Assembly: GCF_000307165.1 (NCBI RefSeq)
Contig: NC_018704.1
Location: 744,001-808,000, forward strand
Reading direction: 5' to 3'
DNA: 64,000 nucleotides
From: Amphibacillus xylanus NBRC 15112
GTDB taxonomy: Bacteria > Bacillota > Bacilli > Bacillales > Amphibacillaceae
The stretch's first letter is position 1. Each line of letters opens with the position of its first letter. Both the position numbers and the translations under genes were made by a program. Below, piece by piece: positions 25,203-33,901 of this stretch. Under the pieces are notes generated by a model. The model had not been told where the DNA came from. It ran no database searches and was given only the letters and a program-made list of their open reading frames with translations.

Positions 25203-26267
25203 ATGCACTTGTTCAAAAAGTTAAATTCGATTCGTTACTCTTACATTCAAGCTCAATTGACGACAGTTGCCTTTTTAACATTGATTATTCTAGTTACGCT
25301 AACATTAATCGATTTGATTATAGATCCTAGTTGGTTGGATCAAGCAACCATTATGCTATTTTCAATTATTCACTTTATCATTGGATCAATAATTGCGATT
25401 TTAATTGGTTTTCGTTCAAGTGGTAGATTGAAATCACAATTTGATGATTTATCAGTTATGATTATGCAATTATCACGTGGAAATTATCATACGAGATTTC
25501 GCTTAGAGGAAAAAGGCGAAGTGTCACGTATTGGTGTTGAGTTAAATGATCTAGCAAAAAAATTAGGTGATCAAGTTCATTATTTACAACGACTGGCTGA
25601 TGAAAAAGCTGCCTATGCTGAGCGTGCTCACAAAATTGCCACAATCGAAGAACGTCAACGATTGGCTCGTGATTTACATGATTCAGTCAGTCAACAGCTA
25701 TTTGCTCTGGCTATGATGTCAAAGGCTGTTGTTCGAACGGTAAAAATGAATCCAGAAAAAGCGCAAAGTCAGGTTGAAGATCTTGCAGAAACTGCGATGA
25801 AGGCACAAAATGAAATGCGTGCACTTTTACTACATCTAAGACCTATCCATTTATCTAATCAATCATTAAGTGACGGGATTCATAACCTAATTGCTGAGTT
25901 AAAGACTAAGAGTGACATTGATTTTGAACTTATTATTGATCAATTTGATGAATTACCTCGCTTTACCGAGGAACATATTTTCAGAATTATTCAAGAAGCA
26001 TTATCGAATACGTTACGCCACGCCGATGCAAGTAAAGTGAAAATTATTCTTAAATCTGAACCAGAGCATTTATTTGTTCATATTGCTGACGATGGTCAAG
26101 GATTTGACTGGGAGCAAGCTGATCAAATGAAAACCTCGTATGGCCTAAAAACAATGCGTGAGCGTAGTGAAGAAATTGGAGGCCAGTTCAATTTACGAAC
26201 AAAGAAAGGGATCGGAACATACATCGATATTCGTGTTCCATTTCCTAAAAAGGAGGCGGATGAATGA
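25203..26267 (+). CDS. liaS: cell-envelope stress histidine kinase LiaS
   Basis: A kinase of about 354 residues: two membrane spans with a short extracellular loop (about 16-70), a HAMP linker, the HisKA_3 box IEERQRLARDLHDSVSQQLF with the phospho-acceptor His, and a HATPase domain (EALSNTLRHADASKV, DDGQGFDW). It senses lipid-II-cycle stress through LiaF. The exact start is uncertain: AAGGAAGG lies only 3 bases before the ATG at 25203 and 7-9 bases before an in-frame TTG at 25209. It overlaps liaR by 4 bases. Confidence 0.9.
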   Translation: MHLFKKLNSIRYSYIQAQLTTVAFLTLIILVTLTLIDLIIDPSWLDQATIMLFSIIHFIIGSIIAILIGFRSSGRLKSQFDDLSVMIMQLSRGNYHTRFRLEEKGEVSRIGVELNDLAKKLGDQVHYLQRLADEKAAYAERAHKIATIEERQRLARDLHDSVSQQLFALAMMSKAVVRTVKMNPEKAQSQVEDLAETAMKAQNEMRALLLHLRPIHLSNQSLSDGIHNLIAELKTKSDIDFELIIDQFDELPRFTEEHIFRIIQEALSNTLRHADASKVKIILKSEPEHLFVHIADDGQGFDWEQADQMKTSYGLKTMRERSEEIGGQFNLRTKKGIGTYIDIRVPFPKKEADE

Positions 26268-26890
26268 TTCGAATTGTAGTAGTCGATGATCATGATGTTG
26301 TTAGGAAAGGTGTCATCGCATATTTGGAAACAGAAGAAGACTTTGAAATTGTTGGTGAAGCAAGTAGTGGCGAAGAGGGAATTGAAGTCGTCTTAAAGCA
26401 AAATCCGGATGTTGTTTTAATGGATTTAATTATGGAAAATGGTAATGGAATTGATGCAACGAAACGAATTAAAGAAGTGCTTCCAGACTGTAAAGTAATC
26501 GTATTAACGAGCTATTATGATGACAAACAAATCTTTCCGGTATTAGAAGCGGGTGCCTTTAGCTATTTATTAAAAACCGCATCAGCCGAAGACATTGTTA
26601 GTGCAATTAAGAAAGCCTATCATGGTGAAAATGTAATTGAGCCTAAGGTGGCACATAAGGTGATGACTCGTTTTCAAGGTAAACAACCAACACTACACGA
26701 TCAATTGACCGATCGCGAATTGGAAGTGTTAATTTGCTTGGCAAACGGTGCAACAAATCAAGAGATCGCCGATCAGTTATTTATCGGAATTAAAACAGTT
26801 AAAACACATGTCAGTAATATTTTAAGAAAATTAGAAGTTCATGACCGAACACAAGCAGCCGTCTATGCTCACCGCCATCAATTATTATAA
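26264..26890 (+). CDS. liaR: response regulator LiaR
   Basis: A 208-residue NarL-type regulator. The receiver domain has the acidic pair in VVDDHD, the phospho-acceptor in VVLMDLIMENGNG and a conserved Lys in LLKTASAEDI; the C-terminal LuxR helix-turn-helix reads LTDRELEVLICLANGATNQE. It overlaps liaS (ATGA) and controls the cell-envelope stress response. Confidence 0.9.
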   Translation: MIRIVVVDDHDVVRKGVIAYLETEEDFEIVGEASSGEEGIEVVLKQNPDVVLMDLIMENGNGIDATKRIKEVLPDCKVIVLTSYYDDKQIFPVLEAGAFSYLLKTASAEDIVSAIKKAYHGENVIEPKVAHKVMTRFQGKQPTLHDQLTDRELEVLICLANGATNQEIADQLFIGIKTVKTHVSNILRKLEVHDRTQAAVYAHRHQLL

Positions 26891-26998
26891 ATAAATCACT
26901 TCATAATCGATCAATAAACTAATACTAATAGTTTTGACTACATATGTCTTATCCAGTATTAGTTACATATAGTTTGATCAGATTGTGGGGTGGTTTTT

Positions 26999-27547
26999 TT
27001 GTGGGGAAAAATAAAAGCGTTGCTAATTCGTATATGGAAATGGATTAATCAAAGTTGGATTAAATGGCCGATATGATTAATCGCGTCTTTTATAGCATTA
27101 AGTTTAACTGGGTTTTTATTGATCATCTTTGGTGGTCGTTTAATCGTTGCTGAGTCGGCACTCATCTTACCTGCGACGACACAAGTGATAACCGAAGACG
27201 GTGAGTATGCAGGCAGACTCTATCAAGAAAATCGCCAACTTGTCAAGTTAGGAGATATTCCAGAACACGTCCAAGAAGCATTTATTGCGATTGAGGATCA
27301 GAGGTTCTATTCACATGCAGGGGTAGATTTTAGAAGTGTTATGCGTGCTGTTTATCGTGATCTGATTGCGCTAGATAAAGTCGAAGATGCCGATCAATAT
27401 CTCGGACGTGTCGTCGGAGAAGGTGAATTTACTTTATCAGAGATGTCCATTTTTGATCAAGGTACCTACTACATCGTGCCATACAACCCATTGACCGATC
27501 AAACAGGCACACGATCGAATACAGTAAGATTATCATTGTTAGATTAA
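26999..27547 (+). pseudogene. class A penicillin-binding protein, gutted
   Basis: A TTG start after GGGGTGG reads MWGKIKALLIRIWKW, runs into a TGA at about 27074, then continues in frame through a membrane span (SFIALSLTGFLLIIFGG) and the start of a transglycosylase domain, IPEHVQEAFIAIEDQRFYSH. After AVYRDLIALDK it jumps to a sequence with no glycosyltransferase or transpeptidase motif and ends at 27547. A normal class A PBP has over 600 residues, so a large internal deletion must have joined the two ends. Its position behind liaR, a cell-wall stress regulator, fits a cell-wall gene. Confidence 0.75.
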
Positions 27548-27548
27548 T

Positions 27549-27586
27549 AAAAACTCACATTCCGTTTTGGATGTGAGTTTTTTGGT
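27549..27586 (+). terminator. rho-independent terminator
   Basis: AAAACTCACAT and ATGTGAGTTTTTT form an 11-bp stem directly after the pseudogene. Confidence 0.85.
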
Positions 27587-27599
27587 GGGGAAAATATTT

Positions 27600-27617
27600 T
27601 ACTGTAATTATACAGTA
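27600..27617. promoter_or_regulatory. palindromic operator-like site 1
   Basis: TACTGTA-ATTA-TACAGTA: 7-bp inverted arms with a 4-base spacer. It shares flanks (GAAAATATT before, a TATAAT-like sequence about 25 bases after) with the site at 27737, so a stretch of about 60 bases is duplicated 137 bases apart. Confidence 0.5.
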
Positions 27618-27736
27618 AAACAAGTGTGTTGTTAAAAAATCATTATAATTTTATGGAAGTATGGTTATTTTTGATCGATATGGAACTGAATGATTATTTG
27701 AAGTTATCTGGATTTTATGTTGTTCCTGAAAATATT

Positions 27737-27754
27737 ACTGTATTTCTACAGTAA
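27737..27754. promoter_or_regulatory. palindromic operator-like site 2
   Basis: TACTGTA-TTTC-TACAGTA, the same arms and spacing as the site at 27600. Both lie upstream of the second C39 exporter operon. The bound regulator is unknown. Confidence 0.5.
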
Positions 27755-27838
27755 ATAGAGTGAATAATTAAAAGTCACAATATAATTTAACTCTATGAAT
27801 AAAATTGGAATTAATTCTGATTTTTCTGAAAAAAACTA

Positions 27839-27866
27839 TTGACAAAACTTTATTTGGAGGTAATTT
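27839..27866 (+). promoter_or_regulatory. candidate promoter of the second exporter operon
   Basis: TTGACA (27839-27844), 16 bases, then TAATTT (27861-27866), 126 bases before the TTG start. The rest of 27587-27991 is AT-rich with no gene. Confidence 0.4.
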
Positions 27867-27991
27867 AAAGTTAGGTAGTTAAATATATCCATTTATATCA
27901 TGTTAATTACTTAATTAAATAATATTACCTATTGATAATGATTCATCTTATTATTCAAAGTTATCTAGTTTAAAAGACAGGAGGTTATCCA

Positions 27992-30223
27992 TTGCGATTT
28001 AAAAAATGGCCGTGCACGATGCAACATGATGCTTCAGATTGTGCGGCAGCTGTTGTATCAACAGTTATGCTACGATACAAAAAAGAATCAACAATTATGA
28101 AGATCCGTGAAATGATTGGTACCGATGCTTATGGAACAACGGTGAAAGGGATTATGGATGGCTTAGAAAAGCTAAATTTTAATGCAAAAGCCATTCGAAC
28201 GACAGTCGAGCAAATTACTCCTGATTTAACTTACCCAGCGATTGCTCAAATCCAAACAGAAGAAGGGCTCAATCATTTTGTTGTCATACATAAGGTGACC
28301 AAAAAAGATCAAATGATTATTGCTGATCCAGCTAAAGGGATTGAAAGAAAAGTTAAAGCTGAATTTGCCGAGCAATTCTCTGGTGTAATGATCTTTATGG
28401 TGCCAACGACTGAATTTGAAATGATGAAGATGAAAGATAAAGGGATGTTTGAACTATTCGTTCAACTGATCTTGCCACAGAAAAAGCTGATGGCTGTGAT
28501 CATTCTTGCATCTGTGTTACTAACCGCATTAGGAATTTTTTCAAGCTTTTTCTCGAAAATCATTATGGACGAGATTATACCGTATCAACTTAAAAGAAGT
28601 CTCTATGTTTTTCTAATTGTCTTTGCTTTAGTGAGTTTAGTCCAAAACCTAGTTTCATATTTTCGTCAGCACATTCTACTATTCTTATCAAGAAAAATTG
28701 ATATACCAGTGATGATGGGGTATTACAATCATATTATCCATCTGCCATATAGCTTTTTTGGTTCACGTAAGATTGGCGATATTATTACTCGCTTTCAAGA
28801 TGCGATGACAATCAAAGACATATTTACGTCAGTATCTTTATCGCTAGGTTTAGATATTACGTTAGCTCTATTTAGTAGTATTTTACTCTGGCGTCTAAAT
28901 ACGAACCTATTTATTATTCTACTTATTATGGTTGCGATTAATATTGCACTTATTTATATTTTTAAAAAGCCCTATCGAAAAATTAATTACGAACAGATGG
29001 AAGCAGGAGCCATGCTTAATGCTCAACTGATTGAATCAATGCAGAACATTGATACGGTCAAAGCCCATGCCAATGAACCAGAACAAATGCACCGATTAGA
29101 AAATCGCTTTGTTCATGCGTTAAAAATTGGCTATAAAGAAGGCGTTTTACAAAATGTTCAAGGGTTCATCTCAACGTTTATAAATTCAATCGGTAATGTG
29201 TTTATTCTTGGTGTTGGTGCGCTAATGATTATCGATGGCGAAATCAGTATTGGTGATTTACTTGTTTTTCAAACGTTGAGTCAATTCTTTATTGAACCTG
29301 TTCAAAACTTAGTAGGTTTACAAATTACCTTTCAAGAAGCCCAAGTCGCCATGAATCGTCTGAGTGAGTTGATGTCATTGGAACGAGAAGACGCACAGTC
29401 TGAACAACAGATTCAAGACGTTGATCTAAAAACAGATTTAATCTTTGAAAATGTCACATTTGGCTATGGCTCAAGACCACCTGTGCTAAAAGACTTTGAC
29501 CTACGGATTAATCAAGGTGAAAAGATCGCGCTAGTAGGAGAAAGTGGTGCAGGGAAGAGTACGATTGCGAAGTTACTATTAAAATTTATTATCCCGCAAT
29601 CAGGACAAATTAAGTTTGGTGATCATCAACTTTCAGACTTAGACCACCAACACTTGAGACAAAAGGTTGCTTATATCCCACAAAAGATTGACCTATTTAC
29701 AGGTACGATCATTGATAATTTAAAAATTGCCAATCCAGATGCAAAATACGAGGAGATTATTGCGGCTTGTCAGCTAGCTGGCGCAGATACATTTATCGAA
29801 CGGCTTCAAAATCGCTATCATGCAATTATTGAAGAAGGTGGCAGTAATTTATCAGGAGGAGAAAGACAACGGATTGCGATTGCCCGTGCGCTATTAGCTA
29901 AAAGTGATTTATACATTTTTGACGAAGCAACATCACATTTAGACTCCTTTAGTGAACAAAAGATTCAAGAAATTATTTTTAAACGGATACAGGGTAAGAC
30001 GACTATTATTATCGCCCATCGTTTGTCAACCATATTAAATTGTGATCGGATCTTCTTTATTGAAGACGGTCAGATCATTGAAACAGGTGATCATGAAAGT
30101 TTAATGAAACAAAGTGGCCGCTACGCCAAGTTAGTTAAAGCACAAGGTGGATTTAACTTAGTTGGAAGTTCAGACGTAAATATACAACAAAGCAATGATG
30201 ATGAGGAGGTTTCTTATGACTAA
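27992..30223 (+). CDS. C39 peptidase-containing ABC exporter, second locus
   Basis: A 743-residue exporter of the same type as that at 4772-6958 but clearly divergent. The C39 domain has Cys17 in DCAAAVV (the usual following Gly and second Cys are changed), His in NHFVVIH and Asp in ADPAKG. Six spans follow, then an ATPase domain with GESGAGKST, LSGGERQ, YIFDEATSHLD and AHRLS. A TTG start lies 8 bases after GGAGG. The C-terminal tail is acidic and overlaps the next gene. It probably cleaves and exports the GG peptide encoded at 32231. Confidence 0.92.
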   Translation: MRFKKWPCTMQHDASDCAAAVVSTVMLRYKKESTIMKIREMIGTDAYGTTVKGIMDGLEKLNFNAKAIRTTVEQITPDLTYPAIAQIQTEEGLNHFVVIHKVTKKDQMIIADPAKGIERKVKAEFAEQFSGVMIFMVPTTEFEMMKMKDKGMFELFVQLILPQKKLMAVIILASVLLTALGIFSSFFSKIIMDEIIPYQLKRSLYVFLIVFALVSLVQNLVSYFRQHILLFLSRKIDIPVMMGYYNHIIHLPYSFFGSRKIGDIITRFQDAMTIKDIFTSVSLSLGLDITLALFSSILLWRLNTNLFIILLIMVAINIALIYIFKKPYRKINYEQMEAGAMLNAQLIESMQNIDTVKAHANEPEQMHRLENRFVHALKIGYKEGVLQNVQGFISTFINSIGNVFILGVGALMIIDGEISIGDLLVFQTLSQFFIEPVQNLVGLQITFQEAQVAMNRLSELMSLEREDAQSEQQIQDVDLKTDLIFENVTFGYGSRPPVLKDFDLRINQGEKIALVGESGAGKSTIAKLLLKFIIPQSGQIKFGDHQLSDLDHQHLRQKVAYIPQKIDLFTGTIIDNLKIANPDAKYEEIIAACQLAGADTFIERLQNRYHAIIEEGGSNLSGGERQRIAIARALLAKSDLYIFDEATSHLDSFSEQKIQEIIFKRIQGKTTIIIAHRLSTILNCDRIFFIEDGQIIETGDHESLMKQSGRYAKLVKAQGGFNLVGSSDVNIQQSNDDEEVSYD

Positions 30224-30683
30224 ACTTGAAGTGAAACAAAATAAAAAATTGGTGTTAAAGCAAGTGTTGGTTAAACAACATAAAAATATTGAGTTAGATA
30301 AATTTGAGGAGAAATTAAATCATTTCACAAATCAGCTACAATTATTCAAAGTCCAAACATTTGGTCCATTAGTGACACGCAATGCAGGGACAACGATTCA
30401 TGATGATGGGAATTTGACGACTGATTACGAATTATATATTCAAGCGCATGATTACAAACAATACAAACATTCTTTTCAAATTAAAGAACGGCTTGAGTTT
30501 CCGAATTGTATTTACTTGAAATTCAAAGGCAAGCCAGAGGATCTCCATTATGCCCATTCAAAACTTGATTTATATCTTTATGAAGAAGGCTTAACATCGA
30601 ATGGTGATGTGATCACTGTTTTAATTAATGAATACCCAGAACAGATAGAAGTTGACTTGTTTAGGCCGGTGGCAAGTCTATGA
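30216..30683 (+). CDS. GyrI-like/DUF5085-like protein (tentative)
   Basis: A 155-residue soluble protein, MTKLEVKQNKKLVLKQVL and onward, with AGGAGG before its ATG and an 8-base overlap with the exporter gene. Alternating beta-strands and helices, the TTDYELYIQAHDY stretch and the closing EVDLFRPV resemble the GyrI-like small-molecule-binding fold (DUF5085-like proteins sit beside peptide-export genes in other Bacillales, from memory). It has no signal or membrane span. Placed between exporter and HlyD-type partner, it might bind the precursor peptide or regulate export; no function is established. Confidence 0.5.
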   Translation: MTKLEVKQNKKLVLKQVLVKQHKNIELDKFEEKLNHFTNQLQLFKVQTFGPLVTRNAGTTIHDDGNLTTDYELYIQAHDYKQYKHSFQIKERLEFPNCIYLKFKGKPEDLHYAHSKLDLYLYEEGLTSNGDVITVLINEYPEQIEVDLFRPVASL

Positions 30684-32179
30684 AACTCTATACTCGTAAT
30701 GAATTAAAGGATGCGCGTGTCTTTTTTGACAAACGACCTCCTAGGTACATGACAGTCTTTATTATCTTTCTAGTTCTTTGCTTAATTTTTTCAGTTGTTG
30801 GGGCACAATTCGTTAAACGCCCCTATGTGGTAAAGGCACAGGGAACAGTCAGTGTTGATGGGACAAGTTATTTATCAACGAAAACACAAGGTGTGATCAC
30901 GAATATTCATGCCGAAGCTGGACAATTTGTTGAAGCTGGTCAAGTCATTCTTGAGCTCTCATCTGGAAATGAAGGGTTACAGGCATCAGTTGTAGGTGCT
31001 CAAATTGGAGAATTAGAAGATACGTTGTTGATTATGGATAAGTATGAACAAGCAATCGAGCAGAAAGAAAATCTGTTGAGCCAAACTGAAAAGGAATTGG
31101 AATACTATGGTAAGGTTGCTTATTACTTAGATACGCTTAACCAAGAGACTTATGATGCGAATAAAACAAACCGAGAGATTAGTGAGAAAAAGTCAGAACT
31201 TGATCAATTAAGGTCAGAGATTATTCAATTAGAAAAGGAATTGCATCAGATTGAGACACAAATTGACGAAGATGAGAAGTTGACTAAAAAATCTAATGAG
31301 GATTTAAAGAAAAAAGAAGCTAGACAGCAAGATTTACTCGCTGAGGTTACTGATCTTGAGGGACAACTAGGACAAGAGGACTCTGATGAAACAATCATAC
31401 AGAAACTGACTGTAAAACAGTCAGAGCTTGATCAATTAACAAAAGAAATTGATCAACATTACGAAAATATCGATATAGATTCTAGTCAAAGTAAACTTAT
31501 GGAGAAACAAGGAGAAATCCAAGCTGATTTAGAAGCTAAGAAATCAGAAATTGAAGGACTTGAAGAAGAAATTAAACAACTGAACGAACAAGCTGAGGCC
31601 CCTTACTCACAAGCTGAGCAAACAAGACTTCAACTACTTAGTGAACTTGGTGAAAAGAGAAATCAAATTCAAAGTCAATTAACAGAATTAAGAGCAAATG
31701 AAGGTGTTGCAACTGAGCAGGATACAATCCATGTCGTAACAGCAACAAAATCTGGGATCCTTCACTATTTACAACCCCTGTCAATTGGTATGTCTCTTCA
31801 GCAAAATCAAATTGTTGGTGAAATTGCGACTGATGAAGAGGGATTTTACGTTGATAGTTATATCCAAGCCCAAGATCGAAGTAAAGTTGAAGTTGGACAA
31901 CCTGTCAATGTGGCTGTTGTGGGGGTGAATAATTATCGTTTCGGTACAATTTCAGGAACAGTTGAATTTATTGAACCTGGAACAATTCAAAATGAAACAG
32001 CAGAAGGTGTGATTAGATTTTATCGAGCAAGAGTTAGTTTAGACGAAGACTTTTTGGCCAGTAAATCAGGAGAAGTTGTTAAAATCATACGTTCAATGCC
32101 GATTGAAGCTAGAATTGTTTACCAAGAAGAATCCTATTTAGAGTGGTTACTAGATTTATCGAATCTAAGGTCAAAGTAA
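30680..32179 (+). CDS. HlyD-like accessory protein, second locus
   Basis: A 499-residue protein overlapping the preceding gene by 4 bases. One membrane span (about residues 24-44) leads into a lipoyl-like half (KTQGVITNIHAEAGQFVEAG), a very long coiled coil rich in Glu, Gln and Lys (about 90-345), the second half (TATKSGILHYLQPLSIGM) and a beta-rich C-terminal domain. It is the expected partner of the C39 exporter encoded two genes upstream. It is only distantly related to the 6955-8529 protein. Confidence 0.88.
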   Translation: MKLYTRNELKDARVFFDKRPPRYMTVFIIFLVLCLIFSVVGAQFVKRPYVVKAQGTVSVDGTSYLSTKTQGVITNIHAEAGQFVEAGQVILELSSGNEGLQASVVGAQIGELEDTLLIMDKYEQAIEQKENLLSQTEKELEYYGKVAYYLDTLNQETYDANKTNREISEKKSELDQLRSEIIQLEKELHQIETQIDEDEKLTKKSNEDLKKKEARQQDLLAEVTDLEGQLGQEDSDETIIQKLTVKQSELDQLTKEIDQHYENIDIDSSQSKLMEKQGEIQADLEAKKSEIEGLEEEIKQLNEQAEAPYSQAEQTRLQLLSELGEKRNQIQSQLTELRANEGVATEQDTIHVVTATKSGILHYLQPLSIGMSLQQNQIVGEIATDEEGFYVDSYIQAQDRSKVEVGQPVNVAVVGVNNYRFGTISGTVEFIEPGTIQNETAEGVIRFYRARVSLDEDFLASKSGEVVKIIRSMPIEARIVYQEESYLEWLLDLSNLRSK

Positions 32180-32230
32180 TATTATGGCCATCTGGCTTTA
32201 ATATAAAAAATGATAAGAGGAGTGGTAGAA

Positions 32231-32599
32231 ATGCAGATGGTATTACCAGCAAGTTATGCAGTAATTGAAGAAGAAATGATGTATTTGGATGGGGGGGTTG
32301 GAATCCCTAATTGGACAGTTTCAGCAGTAATTAATATTGGAATTGCAAAACTAACTGGTGGAGGCACAATAAGATTATTAGCTAAATTTATTAAACGTAA
32401 TGGTTCTGCAGCCGCTAGAAGAGAGTTTAATAAAGTATTAGTACGATTTGTTAGTACTAAAGTTGCGAACACTGTAACAGGACTTGTTTTAGGAGCAATT
32501 AATGGATTTTTATCCTTTTCTGTAGGCGCTGCATTAACCACTATTTGGGACAGGCGGGACAATAAGCCTAATAATGGATATTTGAATGCAATATGGTGA
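32231..32599 (+). CDS. long double-glycine leader peptide (bacteriocin-like)
   Basis: A 122-residue precursor with AGAGGAGTGGTAGAAATG at its start. The 22-residue leader ends EEEMMYLDGG; cleavage after Gly-Gly gives a 100-residue, strongly basic core with a hydrophobic, glycine-spaced segment (TGLVLGAINGFLSFSVGAAL) and a tail DNKPNNGYLNAIW, without cysteine. This is about twice the usual length of class II bacteriocins. A decayed relative with the tail SRPNNGYLFG lies at 42602-42759. It is the last export-related gene of the operon and is followed by a small membrane protein. Confidence 0.8.
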   Translation: MQMVLPASYAVIEEEMMYLDGGVGIPNWTVSAVINIGIAKLTGGGTIRLLAKFIKRNGSAAARREFNKVLVRFVSTKVANTVTGLVLGAINGFLSFSVGAALTTIWDRRDNKPNNGYLNAIW

Positions 32600-32810
32600 G
32601 ACCGTGAGAAAGTATTATAGTGTTATTTTCATTATAACGGTTGTTTCTACATTAATAACTAGTGGTGTGCTAACGTATATAAATAGTAACCATTCTACTT
32701 TTGATAGTCCATTTTTAAAATGGATGATCATGCTTTTCATTTTACTAGTATTGCAAGTAATTTTATTGATTTATATTTACTTCAAATATATTAAAAATGA
32801 AGTTGATTAG
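32586..32810 (+). CDS. small two-TM protein, putative immunity to the long peptide
   Basis: A protein of 74 residues if translation begins at the ATG inside the end of the peptide gene, or 68 from the GTG at 32604, which has GGTGAG upstream. Two hydrophobic spans (about 12-32 and 45-66) and a charged tail, YFKYIKNEVD. Overlap with the peptide gene suggests coupled translation. No family was recognised; self-protection is inferred. Confidence 0.55.
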   Translation: MQYGETVRKYYSVIFIITVVSTLITSGVLTYINSNHSTFDSPFLKWMIMLFILLVLQVILLIYIYFKYIKNEVD

Positions 32811-33280
32811 TGGTTTTGTAAAAACAAGTTAATTATCAAGTAATTAGTCTTTTATATTGACGAATGTGGGGTAAAGTGGGAGGTACTTTTGAGAAACTTG
32901 TAATATGTTGATACTTAACATATTCATAGCGGGTATCAATAAGTACTTCCTTCTTAATGTAGGGATTTTGTCTTAAATTAAGTGTAAGTTTTTACTGGCA
33001 ATGATTACAGAAATCATTAGTACAATAGTTAATAATTAACTAAATAATTTTTAGTGGCATCCTTTTGATAAAGGCGTATTAAAGAGGGGATCACATTTAT
33101 AGTTATTTCTTTATATCTCTACATAATTGTATTTGATATTATTAATTTTTGTCAGAAAGTAATGGAAACAAATTAAACAATTGGTTTAGTAGTTGGTATT
33201 TACACTTATGTAGTATTATGGTTGAGTACTTGAGTTTGCTTTTAATTTTCAGTGTAAATTATATTGTCGGAGGTGTACTT
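32811..33280. other. intergenic region
   Basis: About 470 bases without a supported gene. An open frame runs into the next gene from 33149, but its early part has no ribosome binding site, and the paralogue at 43349 starts at the equivalent later position. No clear hairpin or promoter was assigned. Confidence 0.4.
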
Positions 33281-33901
33281 TTGTTCAACTTTCACAAACT
33301 CCTAATGCTTTCAAACAAAAACAAATACGCATCCTTAATCATAAATCTAATCGTTTCCACTTTTATTACAGTTTCAGCTATTCAATCATTCATTGCTGAG
33401 GACACTGGTTTACCAACATTGTTTATTATTGGTGTTTTACAAGTTTTATTTTTAATCCAATATCTTTTTATCCGCCTATTGTATCGCGAAGAGTTACTTG
33501 TTTTGAATCAAGACTCGCTCCATTTGTTTATTATAGGAAAGCGTGCAAAGAGAAAGGTGTTTTTGAATAAAATCGGGCAGATAGTGCTGATCTATTTGCT
33601 TCAATCCATCTTATCACTTATTTTTAGCTTAATTCTCAGTGTGACTTTCGTAGATTTTAAATTAATAAGTATCGCCATATTTACTGGCTTTGTTCTTGTA
33701 TTGCTTGTTTATTTAATTGATTTGGATCAGGTAAATGAGATGATAAAAAGTGTGCCAGAAACTTTTTTACAAACGAGTTTATTGGCTATAGCTATTGGAC
33801 TATTTTATTTTCCGAAAATCGAAATATTGCTTGCCAGTTGTATTCTAATTATTGTTGTTATTGCAGTAAAACTACATAAAGTTTGGAGAGAGCTCACATG
33901 A
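33281..33901 (+). CDS. ABC-type membrane protein, six-span
   Basis: A 206-residue hydrophobic protein, MFNFHKLLMLSNKNKYASLI and onward, with about six spans. The TTG start lies 6 bases after GGAGGTG, and the truncated paralogue at 43349 has a GTG at the same place. It overlaps the ATPase gene at 33898 (ATGA), so it is likely the permease half of a small ABC exporter. In this setting such pumps often remove the host's own peptide from the membrane; that is inference. Confidence 0.65.
   Translation: MFNFHKLLMLSNKNKYASLIINLIVSTFITVSAIQSFIAEDTGLPTLFIIGVLQVLFLIQYLFIRLLYREELLVLNQDSLHLFIIGKRAKRKVFLNKIGQIVLIYLLQSILSLIFSLILSVTFVDFKLISIAIFTGFVLVLLVYLIDLDQVNEMIKSVPETFLQTSLLAIAIGLFYFPKIEILLASCILIIVVIAVKLHKVWRELT

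Noticed and set aside
27600-27617. LexA/SOS box
   Set aside because: TACTGTA arms resemble the Escherichia coli box, but the spacing is 8 instead of 10 bases between CTG and CAG, and Bacillus LexA uses a different (CGAAC-type) site.
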